Origin: Paralichthys olivaceus
Lineage: Eukaryota > Chordata > Actinopteri > Pleuronectiformes > Paralichthyidae
Assembly (NCBI RefSeq): GCF_024713975.1
Contig: NC_091098.1
Coordinates: forward strand, 15,114,316 to 15,178,315
Length of the DNA stretch: 64,000 bases
Reading direction: 5' to 3'
Shown here: piece by piece, positions 23,426 to 44,451 of the stretch
Layout of the letters: each line of letters starts with the position of its first letter
How positions within the stretch are numbered: position 1 is the stretch's first letter
Program-made: the position numbers and the translations under genes
The notes under the pieces: generated by a model
Databases searched by the model: none
Told to the model about the DNA's origin: nothing
What the model saw: the letters and a program-made list of their open reading frames with translations, nothing else

Positions 23426-26400
23426 TTGTTGAGACAATTCAACCAAGCATCAATCTCATGGTGGAGGTAGAGACAAAGTTAAATTGAACAGGATACATTA
23501 CACACACACACCAGTGTTCCAATATCAAAGTGATTAAGACAATAATCTGAATAAGTCACATCCAACAGCATTTACTGATTTAACCCAAATGAGATTATAC
23601 TCTGAATAAGCAATAGTTGAATTGAGACATTGAGAGTATTCTGACCTTAGACACATTACATAAACATGTATAAGTTTAATTGCACTATAACGTCCTATTG
23701 AATTTTTTACAGCATTTTTGTGCTCAAATTAAGTAAATGCATATAAGACTATGTCACATAAAAATGTGATCACATAAAAGCAGTAAAAGGATAATAAAGA
23801 GAAATTAATATAATAATTAAATTATAATAATAATAATAAAATAAAAGGGGATAAAAAAACAATAAAAAAAAGGATAGTTGTTGAGGTACACTATTTCAGT
23901 CTAATCCAAAATGTTGGACTGACCGACCAACAAAAATGACCATTAGATAGACACAGCCTTCCAAGGAGCCATGTTGCTGGAATTGGCTAAAACACATGAC
24001 AAAACATAAAGCGATTACAGCATCTTGCTGCCTCATTACAAGACATTGTGGGATATGCAGCCCCAAAAAGACTGAGAACCTACTGGAACAAGGACAGAGG
24101 AGGATGAGAGTATGGGTGAGAAGCAGTGGTCAGGTGGAAAAAAAGCAGATCAACAGACGGTGGAGAAATGAGAACGTGTAATTCTTGCTCGGCACAATTT
24201 ATCATGCCATCCCTGACAGCCACCAACCATAAGTCATCAGACTATCACTCTCCATAATTTGCAGGGATCTCTCGTGTCCTCCCTTCCCCTCTGTCTGTCC
24301 TTGTAATGCATTCCCATGACACGCGGTCAAACCACATGCCTGTTGACACTCTAAGCTCTTCATAAATGCAGTGCAACCACACCAGGTTTGACTTGACTGA
24401 TTGTACTGCTGCGGTGCATGACAACAGGTTACAGCGAGGTGGAGAGAGAAAAGCAAGATGTGCCGTTCATTCCTCCTGGTGTGTCTTTGCGATCCTGCAT
24501 CTCACCGGCTAGACTAATGGGCTATCACAATTGACATCTCCATGGGAACATCCCACTGCATCACTAATACACAATTCGCTGCTGTTTGCTTACATTCCAA
24601 TAATATTCCCTCCCTGTACTGTGGAGACATTCAGAGTCAGCTGTGGTTGTTTTTGTGTTTCTGCATCTTGGATATCCACACGTGCAGTTCTATAAAGACC
24701 AAAGATCAATGCCAATGTTGTTAGTAGACAACAATTGTGCAGCATAACCATGGATAAGGATGCAATCATTATTTATATACAAATCTTGACTGCATGAAAG
24801 AAGTGAAAGGTAATTGAAAGAAAGATGTGAGCGACCTGATCATGACCGAAAGAAATTATGGGCCAGATAAATGTATCATTTCTCTGACAGCATGTGTCTT
24901 GGTTCGGAGAGCTGGTCAGTCCATTCATCCTCGTCATGTTGCTGTCAGAGCCCAGCGGCAGACGAGTGATGACCACTCTTGTCAGACCAAACGCTGTCTG
25001 TCTCCGTCTGAATGATAGAAGTGTAGTTTGTGTCTGTGCGGAAGGAGGGGGGGGATCAATTTCTCTCACTCTGCCCTCTACGTCTCCACGCCTTTCCTTG
25101 TCATACCTTGGAATTCACTGTATTCTCACCTCCCTTGAAACAGAGGATTTTTATGTTTTCCCCCACCACTATCTGAATGTTAATCCACACCTTTCATACA
25201 TAGGCAAGATTCTCCCTCTGACATCTGTCCCTGCTGTGTGTCACTTCTTGACCTTTTCTCTGTACGTGTGTCCATCATCTCTTTTGTCTGCGACTGTTGG
25301 CTTGAATGATCATGTGTGCGATGCGTGTTTGTTTCACGGCGCGGCACAGGAGGGGATCGCCGCCGACTTGGGGATGCTGTGAAAATGTCATTGTTTGGTT
25401 GTGCTCTGCTTTATGACACAGTTTATACAGCGCCGATGATTTCTCCCCCCCCCCAGAGTGGCCTTCTGCTTTGTCTGCCTGGAATCAGGAACTGTAAATA
25501 AGTGGTAATGGGAGTGAATCGGAGGGGAAGTCAGCCAACGTCTTTCTGTCATCACTTTAGAAGGTGGCGACCCCAAAGCGCGGTGGCACAGAGCTGCTAA
25601 ATTATTCAGGCTGTGTCTCAAGCCCTGATCTCTGGAGAAGACGGGCCTGTGATTGCTGGGAGCGGACTGACTGACATTTGCACATGAAAATCGCCTCTGT
25701 TTCCCCCAAACACCCATTTTGCAGAGAGAAAACAGTGGAGGGACCCTGGTTGTGTGTGAGAGGGCTGTGGGTGGTGAGTGGTAGCACTGAGGGGTGGGAG
25801 GGTTGATGGAGGGTGGTGTAATTAGAAGAACACCGCTGCCTCAAAACCTCAACACACAGCAGTGGAGGCATTACTTCCTAACAATCTGACTTGGCTGCAA
25901 CTCCTAGAGAAACAAACTATAGGAGAAAAAAGTTCTTCCGTGTGATGAAACTGCAGTTCTGGGTAAATGAATATCCTAAACGTGTCAATATAATGAGCAT
26001 GAAAGCAGCTTGAAAATTGGAGTGGCAGAGCAGGACCTAGGGGACTAGCTGACTCATAAATCATCTTTCTGAGTGGGGTCAAGGGCCATTTGACTGAGAC
26101 ATGAGCAGAAATGTGATTATAGTTATGGGAATATTTTCTCACCGATAATGCAATAATGCCATCTGCACACCCCAGCATGCATATTGATTAAACGCCAGCA
26201 TTTTGTGTACAAAGAAACACAGGATTTCTGCGATCAATGCAAAAAGGAGGCAAAGTGTTCCAAAAGGCCATTGCATGCTATCTCAGAGAACGGTTGAACA
26301 TGCTTGTAATGATGCATCACACTGTGCAAGGTTTGGATGTGTTGCAAAGCCAGCAAAGAGACACAAGAATCCTTGCACAAACGTTTGTTTTATTGTAATT

Positions 26401-29058
26401 TCATATAATCTTCGGTAGGTCATCACAGAAACAGTCCGCACCAACCAAGTTGTTCAGTTATTTGGCCAATTAAAGCTGGAGAGCTTTTGATTAATCAGAC
26501 TCCTTCGAGAGTGCAGTTAAAGTGAGCGAGCAGCAGAGGAGAGCTAGAGCGTCCCTCTGTATGCCGGACCATGTCTCTGAGCTGTAGGCGAGCGGGAGGA
26601 GGGATGAGGTGGGGTGGGGAGGTGCAGGCGGTAACTGGCCCTGCTGGGAGGGTGAACGCAGCTCGAGAAGAGGGGAGGGCGAGAGAAGACGGAGAAGGAG
26701 AGGGTGGAGCGTCAGACAGATGACAAATTGTGATTAATAAATGTGGTTCAGGACGGCAGTGTGCAGGGTTGTTATTAATAGAGAGAATTAGAGTGGCTGT
26801 GCAACTCAATCTGCACACTGTCACTCTGCATCAGGCCCCATAATCAGAACCTAATGAAACAGCGCAGCACCAGGATGTAGACACATCCACACTGGTGCAC
26901 GCTGGTTACAAATGAGTGTACAGTAAACACACGGCCCAGGTAAGTCACAGGGTAAATACAGTGTGTCACATCAGAGTGCAAGAACAACGTGATGTGTGGA
27001 TGAGTGGGTCTGAAGAAACAAATCCTCGTATTTATATTTGATTTATCCTCCTAAAAATATGGTTTATTTTCACTGTGGTGAGAGACCTCCATTTTTTTCA
27101 TTTCTACTCCACAGTATAACCCACAGCAGCTGTATTTGAAGGGGTCAAACCAAATGCAAGTGTCAGCCTCATCAGGGATTCACATGTTTCTATGTACACG
27201 AGTGTAAAAATGCAGCAGTGTGGATTGTTTTTTTATTCTGCACCTTTTTCCTCAACATACAACACTTCCTGGTATTATCCTCACCCCCCAAATCACCTCT
27301 TTATACCCCTAATGACCTCAAAATTGATTAACAAGGCAGTAATCTACCTAGCAGAGAATGGGATTTTAATAGCTGGACTCCTGTCAGTGCTTACTGTGGC
27401 AGACGTGAGCAGTGGTCCTCCTGGGAGTGACGGCCCTCCGGCAGCTACGTGCCTCTTGAGGACGATCTGTCATCATTCTTCAGGGCTGATGCACAGTATG
27501 TGTTGGTCACACTCTCTGTGCTTGGGTGAATTGTGTGATGGTGCTACTACCTCAAAATAAAACAAAATGTCACACATACAAAACCTTTATATGACATGTG
27601 ACACATATCACTGACTGTGGTACCTGAGACCTGCTACTGCTCTGCTTACAAGAGAGATCTGGCTTATTATTTGCCGTACATTTCATAAATAACAGGAAAT
27701 GATTCGAGTTATTTGCTGTGGATGGCTGAGTTGAAGAATTAGAATGTCTTTAAGAAACTAACAGCCGTAACGGAATAGAAAAATAACATGAGTAATGTGG
27801 CCGTAAATAATTTCCTGCTCTTCTTCCACTTGTTTACACAGAACAGAAGAGAGAAAAGTTAGAGCTCGAATTATGCAGGCGTGTGCACAAAAGACAGAGA
27901 TTTATTCTTGGTCCATCATAATATATGAAATTAATTATTAAACAAACTAATAACTCAAACAGCCCAGTGCTGATTCTCCTATGGCTCTTTTTTCTCTGTT
28001 GGTGACAGTGGAGGCTTAGCAATGAGTCAGTGACGTCAGGGCAAGTGAAATGATAAAAAAATTGTGCTGCATGAAAAAGACATATTTCATCAACATAATG
28101 CATGATGTTGAAACTTTAGGTGAGCTTGAATACTAAGGGGAACAAATGAAGAAGAGAATAGGGAGACAGGGAGACAGATAGCTGAGAGACATGCGCATAA
28201 TTCAATATTAATCACCTCAGTAATATTTTAACAGGCTTTAAAAATCCAATCCTGAGCATATTGCCTCTGACTGTTGGCAATGATAATGTGCCCGATGCTG
28301 CTTAGGACCTCTGAGCACTGTTCTTGTGGGCCAGACTGACTGACCCGCAAACCTGCACTGACACAGCATTTAGCTTGATCCCTATACGCAGCACAGCTAC
28401 ACCAACAATCCCCTATGGAAATATCACAGGCCATCGCTCCCCAAACCTTCCACTGCCTCCACCTTAATTTCAAAATCCAAACCATCCCTGGGAAAAACCC
28501 ACCTTAAAACTCAGCAATCATCCAGCTCTCCATGTCTGGTGGGATCACGAGGACTGATCCCCCTATTGCCAGACGCTGGTCATCACATCTGAGGAGAGAG
28601 GGGTCGCGGAGGTGGTGGTTGATGAAAAGACAGTCATCAATACTGTATGTAGACCTATTCGCCTTGCTCCCACAGCTTCAGCCATTAAAGTTTAAACTCA
28701 CAGATGTGTGGTGGTCCCTGTCAGACAGTTGACACAGGATGGACTCCAAGGAAATTATGATATGAGCTAAGAAATCTGGCCAAAATGTCCCTGATATAAA
28801 AAGTTATCAGCAGTGAATGTGACTCGGTGGTAAAAATATTTCAGCTCACACAGCCTACATTACATCTACTGTCATTTTAGCAGAGAGCGAATGACGCACA
28901 TGGTGCATCAACTCCATATGCAATTTTGTACATGTGTCTATGACTGTGCATGTGTGAAGGTGTATGTGTGTAAGGTTTTTAGGTAAAGGAAAATGAGCAG
29001 CATAACGTGTGGGGCAGGGTGTCTCACTAATGAGGCCGTAAAATTGTGGGATGCGAGC

Positions 29059-29062
<4 letters not shown>

Positions 29063-29138
<76 letters not shown>
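29063..29138. repeat. (CA)n microsatellite
   Basis: Nearly pure CA dinucleotides with one CG interruption near 29087. Confidence 0.97.
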
Positions 29139-29140
<2 letters not shown>

Positions 29141-29531
29141 AGAACATTTAGTGTCCCTGCTCCATCCCTCACACCATCTCACTGAGGCTGCTTGTACTCA
29201 GTCACTCTCCTGTCCTCTCTTCCATACAGGAGATGAAAACATCTGCCTTCAATCGGCAACGCTTCGTCATTAAAAACATTTTGCCTCTAACCTCTAAGGT
29301 GAATGCCGAGGCTGCAACAAGAGACAGATTGGAAGCATGAGTGAAGCCTGTATATGGTTTTTGTTTGTGTGAAGGTACAATGGGATGGATTTAAAATGTG
29401 ACTTTTCGTTCACAAAACAGGTTAAAATAGAGATAAAAAAATATAATGTGGACATCAGCCCTCACGTAACAGTTTCAGTGTTCATACATTTGGCTGAAGA
29501 ATCAAATGCACAGATGATGGTATGGTGTGAG

Positions 29532-29534
29532 GGA

Positions 29535-29590
<56 letters not shown>
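29532..29590. repeat. (GA)n microsatellite just upstream of the c1ql4 first exon
   Basis: About 25 GA units on the plus strand, directly before the GC-richer presumptive first exon. GA/CT tracts near promoters can influence nucleosome placement; a role here is only inferred. Confidence 0.9.
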
Positions 29591-29596
<6 letters not shown>

Positions 29597-29599
29597 CTA

Positions 29600-29980
29600 A
29601 CAGGTGTCGGCTCGGACCAAACACTGCACTACACTACACAGCGGACGGACACTGGATACGAGCGTCAGATTCTCCGTGCGCCCCTCGTCTTGGAATTGCG
29701 TCAAAAAGTGTTCCAGCTGGTGATTTTTTAAATGTGGGCTTCACGTGCTCTGAAGTTATTTAAACTCCGATTAGGAAAGAGAAGCGGGGATTAAGCACCG
29801 ATTGAGAAACTCTTGTCACTTTCCCTGCAGCTGCTGCGCGCCCGGCGGCTCTCCATCTCTCCATCTGGAAACTCCAGCGCTCCAAAAGTCATTTCTGTTG
29901 GGACGCGGACGGGACTGATACAGACACTGATAATTGTTCATTTCCTCTAAAAAATGTTTTGGGATCATGAAGTACAGATG
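29600..29980 (+). promoter_or_regulatory. c1ql4: Probable c1ql4 promoter / first exon ending at a GTGAGT donor
   Basis: CpG-richer block with cgcgcccggcggctctcc-type sequence that ends CAGATG|GTGAGT, a strong donor at 29981. A polypyrimidine tract with AG acceptors lies about 0.9-1.0 kb downstream (AG at 30914, 30943 and 30948), before the c1ql4 coding exon. The block is best read as a mostly untranslated first exon. It contains ATG at 29954 in a short open frame that could join the coding frame (see findings). The start site is not determined. Confidence 0.45.
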
Positions 29981-30737
29981 GTGAGTTTTTCTTTGTCTTT
30001 GTCTTGGCTGTTTGTGATGCAGTTTTAAACCGTAACCGTAAACACAATGATATAAAGGCACAGTAGATAATTAAGCATTTTATAATAACGTGGATGAAAA
30101 TAAATAATTTTGCTTATTTTTATTTGTATTTAAAATATGTTATTTAGATTTTTTTTATCTCGATCTTATATTTTTTTCATCATTCCTTAATTCTTTATAT
30201 AAATAAATAAATATTTTACAGAGGTAATTTAGGACAGATCAATAATTAGGTGTCTTTTTTGCTATTATTTCCAGATCCAAATATAAGGAGAGGAAGAATC
30301 AAACCCAGGCTGACAAACGTGACAGTGAAACCCACCTGTTTAATGTGGACAGTGGAAATAAGATAAGAGTGGGCTCTGATAAAATGACTGTGCTCTGCAG
30401 AAAAGACCTCTGATGAACTTCTGCCACTTAAATCATGGCTTTAAGTGAGACGTCCACATGAATTTCCTTCAAATAAAAAAACTGTGAATTCTCTATTAAT
30501 CAAACGAAACAAACAGCTCCACCTCTCCCTCCTCAATGAGTTGAGTTTCAGCACACTTTTGAAAAGCTCTGCCTCCATAATAACCTCAGTGCCGGCCATG
30601 GTTTCTGATTGATGCTGCAAATTTAATTGAACTGGAGAACAACAGGAGAGGTCAAAAAGGTGAAACACACTTCATCAAATAAATTATGCTTTTTGTAGCG
30701 TCTCACCACCAATCTGACAATACACACTTTTTAATCT

Positions 30738-30767
30738 ATTTGCCTAAACAAGAGTGTTTAGGCAAAT
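30738..30767. repeat. Perfect 13-bp inverted repeat with 4-nt loop
   Basis: ATTTGCCTAAACA, loop AGAG, then TGTTTAGGCAAAT. It lies in the presumptive first intron of c1ql4. It is neither GC-rich nor followed by a T run, so it does not look like a terminator. Confidence 0.85.
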
Positions 30768-30846
30768 TTTGTTTCTAGATCCTATCTGGTTGTTTCCCTC
30801 CTGACCATCTGCCATTTTGCCTTCTCGCTCATACTTGGCCCAGTGA

Positions 30847-38818
<7,972 letters not shown>

Positions 38819-38952
38819 ATCTAGTTATTACTCATGCAGGGGAGAGGAGTGGTTAGAGGAACATCAATACACACAGAGTAAAAACTCACACATACACAGA
38901 CATGTATGTATGCAAATTCATGCAGATGCTCAGACATGCGCATACACGCACG

Positions 38953-38983
<31 letters not shown>

Positions 38984-39516
38984 AGAAATCAACACCACTT
39001 ATACAGACACACTGAGATTCTGACAGACTAAAGAAAAGTGAATTAAGTGAAAACCCAAAATGAGTTGTGTGATACTGAGCCAGTCGTCATGAGCAACTGA
39101 ATTTATTGCCGCCCATTGTGTGCAAACATGACTTTCAGAATATGTACAGTATGAGTGCACATAGAAATTGCACGTTGTGGCTCGAGAATATCTAAAATAT
39201 TATAATGTGTTCCATATTAACTGGCATTGTGATAACTAGAATGTAACAAACACCATCAGTGTGATTGTTTTTTAATGCAATAAGGGTATCAAGGGTGTCA
39301 TTCACTGGGATGACAAAACTGACAAATGCACACTTTATGCCAGTCTTCACTTACACATCTCCACTCTCCATTTGAATGACCTCTAATCCAATGGCCTGTC
39401 TATGTTTTGCAGCTCGTCTTTATAAATTATTTTTTGCCCTCTGTGCTTCAGAGGGAATTACACCAAGCCCCTGTTGTAATTCTTTGGGAGAGTGCTGTTC
39501 AAAATGAAGCAATCTG

Positions 39517-39522
39517 AATAAA
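39517..39522 (+). terminator. c1ql4: c1ql4 polyadenylation signal, proximal
   Basis: AATAAA 0.7 kb past the stop codon. The intervening 3' UTR holds a CG/CA repeat (38947-38983). Confidence 0.5.
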
Positions 39523-40010
39523 CACAGGTGTTTGACCTATATTTCCTGTTCCCACGATGACACAGGATGGAAAGACAAAACAAGAAATATTAATATTAGA
39601 AGGAAAGAAAAAAAGCTTACAATATTTATGGGTGGCACATGAGTGTAATGAAGTTTGAATTGACAAGTGCATTATTGACAGTGTGTGTGTGTGTGTGTGT
39701 GAGTGGATATATAATACAGATACTGTGAGATACAAGGGCACCAAAAATGTGACAGCTGCAGTGTTTTCCTGACATTAATTGTTGTACAATACTTTACAGA
39801 CATGTTGCTGTAATTACACTGCCATACCTACTTAGTACTTTATTTTTGAGAGACCCTGTAAAAGTACCATCATATGTATAAACACAGTAATCCTGGGACG
39901 GGCTGTCTGGTATGTCGAGCAGGTTGAGCAGACAATATTGCTATTAAAATATCTATACCTACCCTGTCTGTGTTCTTACGTGTATTCTGAAGTTTTGGAA
40001 ATCAGGGCTG

Positions 40011-40016
40011 AATAAA
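40011..40016 (+). terminator. c1ql4: c1ql4 polyadenylation signal, distal candidate
   Basis: Second AATAAA in GCTGAATAAAAGTA, 1.2 kb past the stop. Either or both sites may be used. The TG microsatellite at 39680-39702 would fall inside the longer UTR. Confidence 0.45.
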
Positions 40017-40039
40017 AGTACGCACGTTAAACAGTCGCA

Positions 40040-41860
40040 CATGAAGACACTTGTTCTAGTGTTATTTGCAGCAACCACCGTGGAGAGTTAGATATACAAC
40101 ATGTCTGCGTGGACTCACAGCAACAGAGATCGAGGCAACATTGGCTGAGCACAGCCACCGACTGCTACAACATGGATTTCCGATATGTCTTAAGACACTG
40201 TCTAAGACACAGACATTAATACCTGCTGTATTGATCCCAGCTTATAATACACCCAGGATCCACAAAATCCAGCCAATGTACATTTTTAAATGGAGCAATA
40301 TAGTAATCAATTGTACAAACACACCAAAGTGGATAAATGTTGGATAAAGGCTTGCTCTTGTGGATCAGGGGTTTGAATCCAGGCCCATTTGTTGAAAAGC
40401 ACTAGTAACAAGAAATGGATCCAGGGATTTCTTTATAAATATCGGTACAGTCCTCCCCATTTATTGATATTCCAACAGTCATGCATAAATCATAATTTTC
40501 TCCTCAAATTTAATTATACCAACATTTATTTTTATAATCATTTACTGTACTGATTATATCTTTCACTAATGGTTAAGTCTATGTAATCAAATTTTAAAAT
40601 AGTTAGGTAATATACATATATAAAGAAATTGGAAGTAATTGTGTAAGTGTTAAATTACAGGTAGACAACTGATTGTTTAAAACAAAAGTTAATGAAATTA
40701 TGATATTAACATGTTATGATCAATTAATACATTAGTTGCTGACTGACATAAAAACTACGTGTATTGAAATTGTGTTTTTTTCATGTTATAAACTATGGGC
40801 TATAAAATCTGAATAATATCTAAAATTGCTGTAACAGTTTGATACAAAAGTCTTTTGAATTATTAATACTATGATGTGTTCAACAGTGAATTTCACCATT
40901 TTATTCAAGGGGCAATCTTAGATGAGGTAAGAAAGAGAGACATCATCCTAGCATTAGGAGAATGAATCTCAAATACCTCTTATATTATTGAAAAACATGT
41001 AATTAGAGCGGAGTCAATGGTGTTCTAGACTTAAAGGATTTGGTGAATCTGTTGCTCCTGAGCTGAGAAAGTGGGATGCAGCTGCGCCAAGCCTGGGCCC
41101 AGCCCCCGGCTCTCTCTCCTGGCAGATTCCAGCTGAAAGTTAATTGGACAGGGAGAGGTCTGAGACAGGCTGCACTGAAGCCCATTAGTGATTCCCCTGT
41201 CGAATGCAGAGCCATGAGGATCACAGACTCACAAATAGGGAGGATTAAAATAATCAATAGCCTTGACTTCCATCGACCACACACACAGCGTAATTAGTGG
41301 ACAATCTATTCAGTGGTGGACTATGACACCCTCCTGAACCTTATCCCACACACATAAGCCCCACACTCGGATAACTGTGGTGCCTAATGAGGGGGAATAG
41401 TTGCGGCTGCTAGTGAGGAAAATGAAGAAAAGGTCAGAAAGCAAACATCCTTCTGCAGCTCTAGTGTTCGCCATCAATGATGTCTTTGAAAATCTATGAC
41501 ATGGCCAAAAAAAGCAATAAAATCCATTATTTGTTAATATAAGAGAATGATTTTATTATGTTCTTTTAGATTTACAACTAGAGAGAAACAGATTTTGTCT
41601 GCAGTAACATGAGGACCAAATTCTACACATGTGGTTTGTTTTAAAAAAAAAATGTTCATGGAAACACAAAAAGCATAAACCCTCATATCTCAGTGTTTTT
41701 TTTTTTTTTTTGACAAATTGGCCTTAACAGGTTACAGCTGCAACACTGCCCTCTTGTGTCAATAAAAAAAGTACACATACATTTACCCTGCAAAAGTCCA
41801 TTAAAGGCATCGTGTGCATTATTTTACTGAATCAAACAAATTCACTCAAAGGAATCAAGA
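40040..41860. other. Spacer between convergent c1ql4 and myl6 3' ends
   Basis: AT-rich, no gene recognised. A GC-richer block at about 41040-41290 has no coding signature; it could be a conserved non-coding element, which comparison alone can show. Confidence 0.55.
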
Positions 41861-41879
41861 TAAGTTTTCAGGGAAAACA

Positions 41880-41885
41880 TTTATT
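41880..41885 (-). terminator. myl6: myl6 polyadenylation signal
   Basis: AATAAA on the minus strand, about 200 nt past the stop of the last myl6 exon. No other AATAAA is seen between 41885 and the cassette exon at 43154, so both C-terminal isoforms probably share this site. Confidence 0.65.
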
Positions 41886-42081
41886 TAAATGCAAACAACA
41901 TAATTGGGAGCAACAGCCAGATTATTTGTGGTCTTTTGATGGGAATGTAAAGGCACTTCTTAAATTAAATGTGGAAAACTAATCCATGGAATGAGGAGGG
42001 GGCAGCAATGTAGAGGCCAACTGCAAAAAGAGGGTACATGTGACGGTAAAAATAAAAAACAGTGGGATGATCTTTGTTTCT

Positions 42082-42110
42082 TCAACCGTTCATCACCATC
42101 CTGACCAGTT
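42082..42110 (-). other. myl6: myl6 exon 7 (smooth-muscle type C-terminus, ELVRMVMNG)
   Basis: Acceptor TCTTTTACAG, then ELVRMVMNG and stop at 42082-42084, followed by about 200 nt of 3' UTR. This is the smooth-muscle MYL6 ending (ELVRMVLNG in mammals), used when exon 6 is skipped. It fixes the gene as MYL6 rather than MYL1 or MYL4. Confidence 0.9.
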
Positions 42111-43153
42111 CTGTAAAAGACACAAGACAAAGACAACGTGAGTCTCATGGTCTAGATATTTACAGAGATCTACTCCAACTGCAGCAACTGGAGCTATGGC
42201 TGCCCTCCTCAACCAGGTTTGTGGTGAACCCTGGTGGGACATGCTGCATGTGGGGGCAGATCCCCATTTCCAGTCGACAAGAGGAAAGAAGGTTTGAACT
42301 GGGCACTAAGAGAAAGAGGTGAAGTAATCATCTCTATCTCCAATTCAGCCAAAGTATTAAGGCCATGTCTATGATCCAAGAAGAGCTGGTTAGAGAAGCC
42401 ATCATCGCTGTATGCTTTCCTCTAGTTGAGAAGCACAGAAAAGGGTAGGAGATCAAGGCAGCTACAGTCCAGTCAGAGTGGCCAGCTACAAATTCAGCTT
42501 CCATCAGTACAGAGGAGAAAACAATCAGCACAAGAGCAACCCATTGCAATTCTCTGGTTAGTAGAAAAAGGGACTGGTCCACTCTCCTGAAGCTGGTGGC
42601 TATGCTTGGATGTAAAACAATGTAATGAACTGAAACATCTAATTCAGTGTCTATGAAAACGAGCAGCACCTCTGACACCAACAGAAGAAACAGCCTATTT
42701 TAATAGCACTGATGACATGCAAATGAGATTAGAAGAGCTGCTTCAGGGCCGCAACACCAATCAGCTCAAACGACTCAACGGTGGCCACCAGGTTTTGCCT
42801 GAATGAGACCAGTCTCTTCCCTGCGTGTCCACCATCTCCCCATACAAACGGAGGGGGGGGGCGTCTCAGACACAAGCAGAGGGGCATGCTGCAGCCAGGG
42901 GCCAAGAGACAGGGCTGCAGGAGAGACAGAGACAGAGCAGCAGGAGGCTACGCATTGGTCAAAGCCTCAGGACTAAAGATGAGAGGGACCACCAGGGTTT
43001 CCCACAGGCACATACTGGTCAAATCTACTTTTGCAATAGTTCATTTTTTGCCAATATAAAAGGTGATCACTACAGCTGATTAGTGTTGGACCTAGTGGGG
43101 ATTATTAAAGACATAAAATGCAGGAAAGCCTGGGGGTGCCATCTCATGTATAC

Positions 43154-43201
43154 CCAATGCCCGTACCGGCCCTCAGCCTGACATGATGTGGCGAACAAAC
43201 G
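43154..43201 (-). other. myl6: myl6 cassette exon 6 (non-muscle type C-terminus, AFVRHIMSG)
   Basis: Acceptor CCTCCACAG at 43202-43204. The exon encodes AFVRHIMSG and stop 43173-43175; the most likely donor is TTGG|GTATAC at 43153, giving a 48-nt exon (45 in human, from memory). When included it supplies the stop codon, and the next exon becomes UTR. Confidence 0.8.
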
Positions 43202-44366
43202 CTGTGGAGGAAGAACAGTTAACAAACTGTCAGCAGTTGACATTTATACAGGGTCTTAGAGAGGACAATTAACAATGAGTGTAAAGACCACATTAGACAG
43301 TAGCTGTTAACAAAACAACATCCCATCATACGATCAAGTCATACATCACTGTTTAGTATTTTAAGTTCTTCCAAAGATTGAAAAATCAATGTTTGAATTT
43401 ACACAAACTCAAAATACATTTTTCGTCAAAGCAGTTACACAATATTTCACATCAAAGCACACATTAAGAGAAACATATTTACTGATTGTTAGAGTTAGAT
43501 AACTACTGAACTGGCATTTGGCGATAAGTAAAGTGAAATGACATATACAGGCCTAACACAGTCATTAGCTTTAGCACTGCAGAAAACATCAGCCAGCGGC
43601 AGCTTCTCACTTTGAGCTGGTGCTGAGGGCCGTCACCAGTTAAGGTAACAAATGTGCTGGTGTCATTTCAACTATAACTAATGAACTGAATCTCCGGTCT
43701 AAATTAAACATGGGTGTTGTCAGTATATGTGCACTATGCACGCTGCTATCTTGTCAAAGATAGTTTGCTTGAGAAACAAACACAACACCACTGTATGACA
43801 TGAGTGTCTCTGCAGTTTCAACAAATCCAACAAAGTGAGACATCTTAGTGTTTTGTGTCACATCACTGTTGGGGATTTTCCAAAATTAACTTTCATTTAT
43901 ATATAAAGAAATTAAGTTTACAGACCTTCAGTATTTGGATTAATAAGATCTAAAAGAATAAAGTGTTTGAGATTAACCTGTCTACATCTGATTTATTGTG
44001 TCAAATGGATATTCAATAAACATATAAATAACACAATATATCAAGTATCGGATCAGACCCAGTATTAGCAGATATTAAAGACGTGGATAAAAAGGTAATC
44101 AGGACATTAATAGAGCTCAACGTTAAGGTTCGTCTGCGATAGAGCCCAGACTTACACGTGTAAATGTGATATGTTGACACTTCATTGTTTATCTGAACTT
44201 CGCATTTGCAAAAAAACTGAGAAGTTCAAAATATTGTAATTTTTACCTAAGTACAAGAGACAAGTGCCTCAAAACGTTAAGTTCTGAGTAATTAAGTACT
44301 TTTTCCTATGTAACAGCGGAGACACTGAATTATGGTGTGCGTGTGTGAGAGTGAGTGAGTGAGTGA

Positions 44367-44451
<85 letters not shown>

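Larger units (their letters stand above)
13220..29530. other. 16-kb gene-poor interval upstream of c1ql4
   Basis: No exon chain with splice sites or a recognisable protein was found on either strand. Contents: CCTCT repeat 15247-15272, AG repeat 19141-19160, SINE-like repeat 18112-18430, teleost repeat 20270-20800, CT repeat 22199-22220, terminal-inverted-repeat element 23054-23425, and CA array 29063-29138. Unique low-GC blocks between them could hold distal enhancers of the neuronal gene c1ql4, but nothing in the sequence proves it. Confidence 0.6.

Noticed and set aside
28855..29273. Open frames of CVCV and THTH repeats
   Set aside because: Translation of the CA array at 29063-29138. The same artefact occurs at 44292-44554 and 57341-57680.
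40360..40400. GGTTTGAATCC tRNA B-box-like motif
   Set aside because: No matching A box or cloverleaf arms upstream; probably chance or a repeat remnant.
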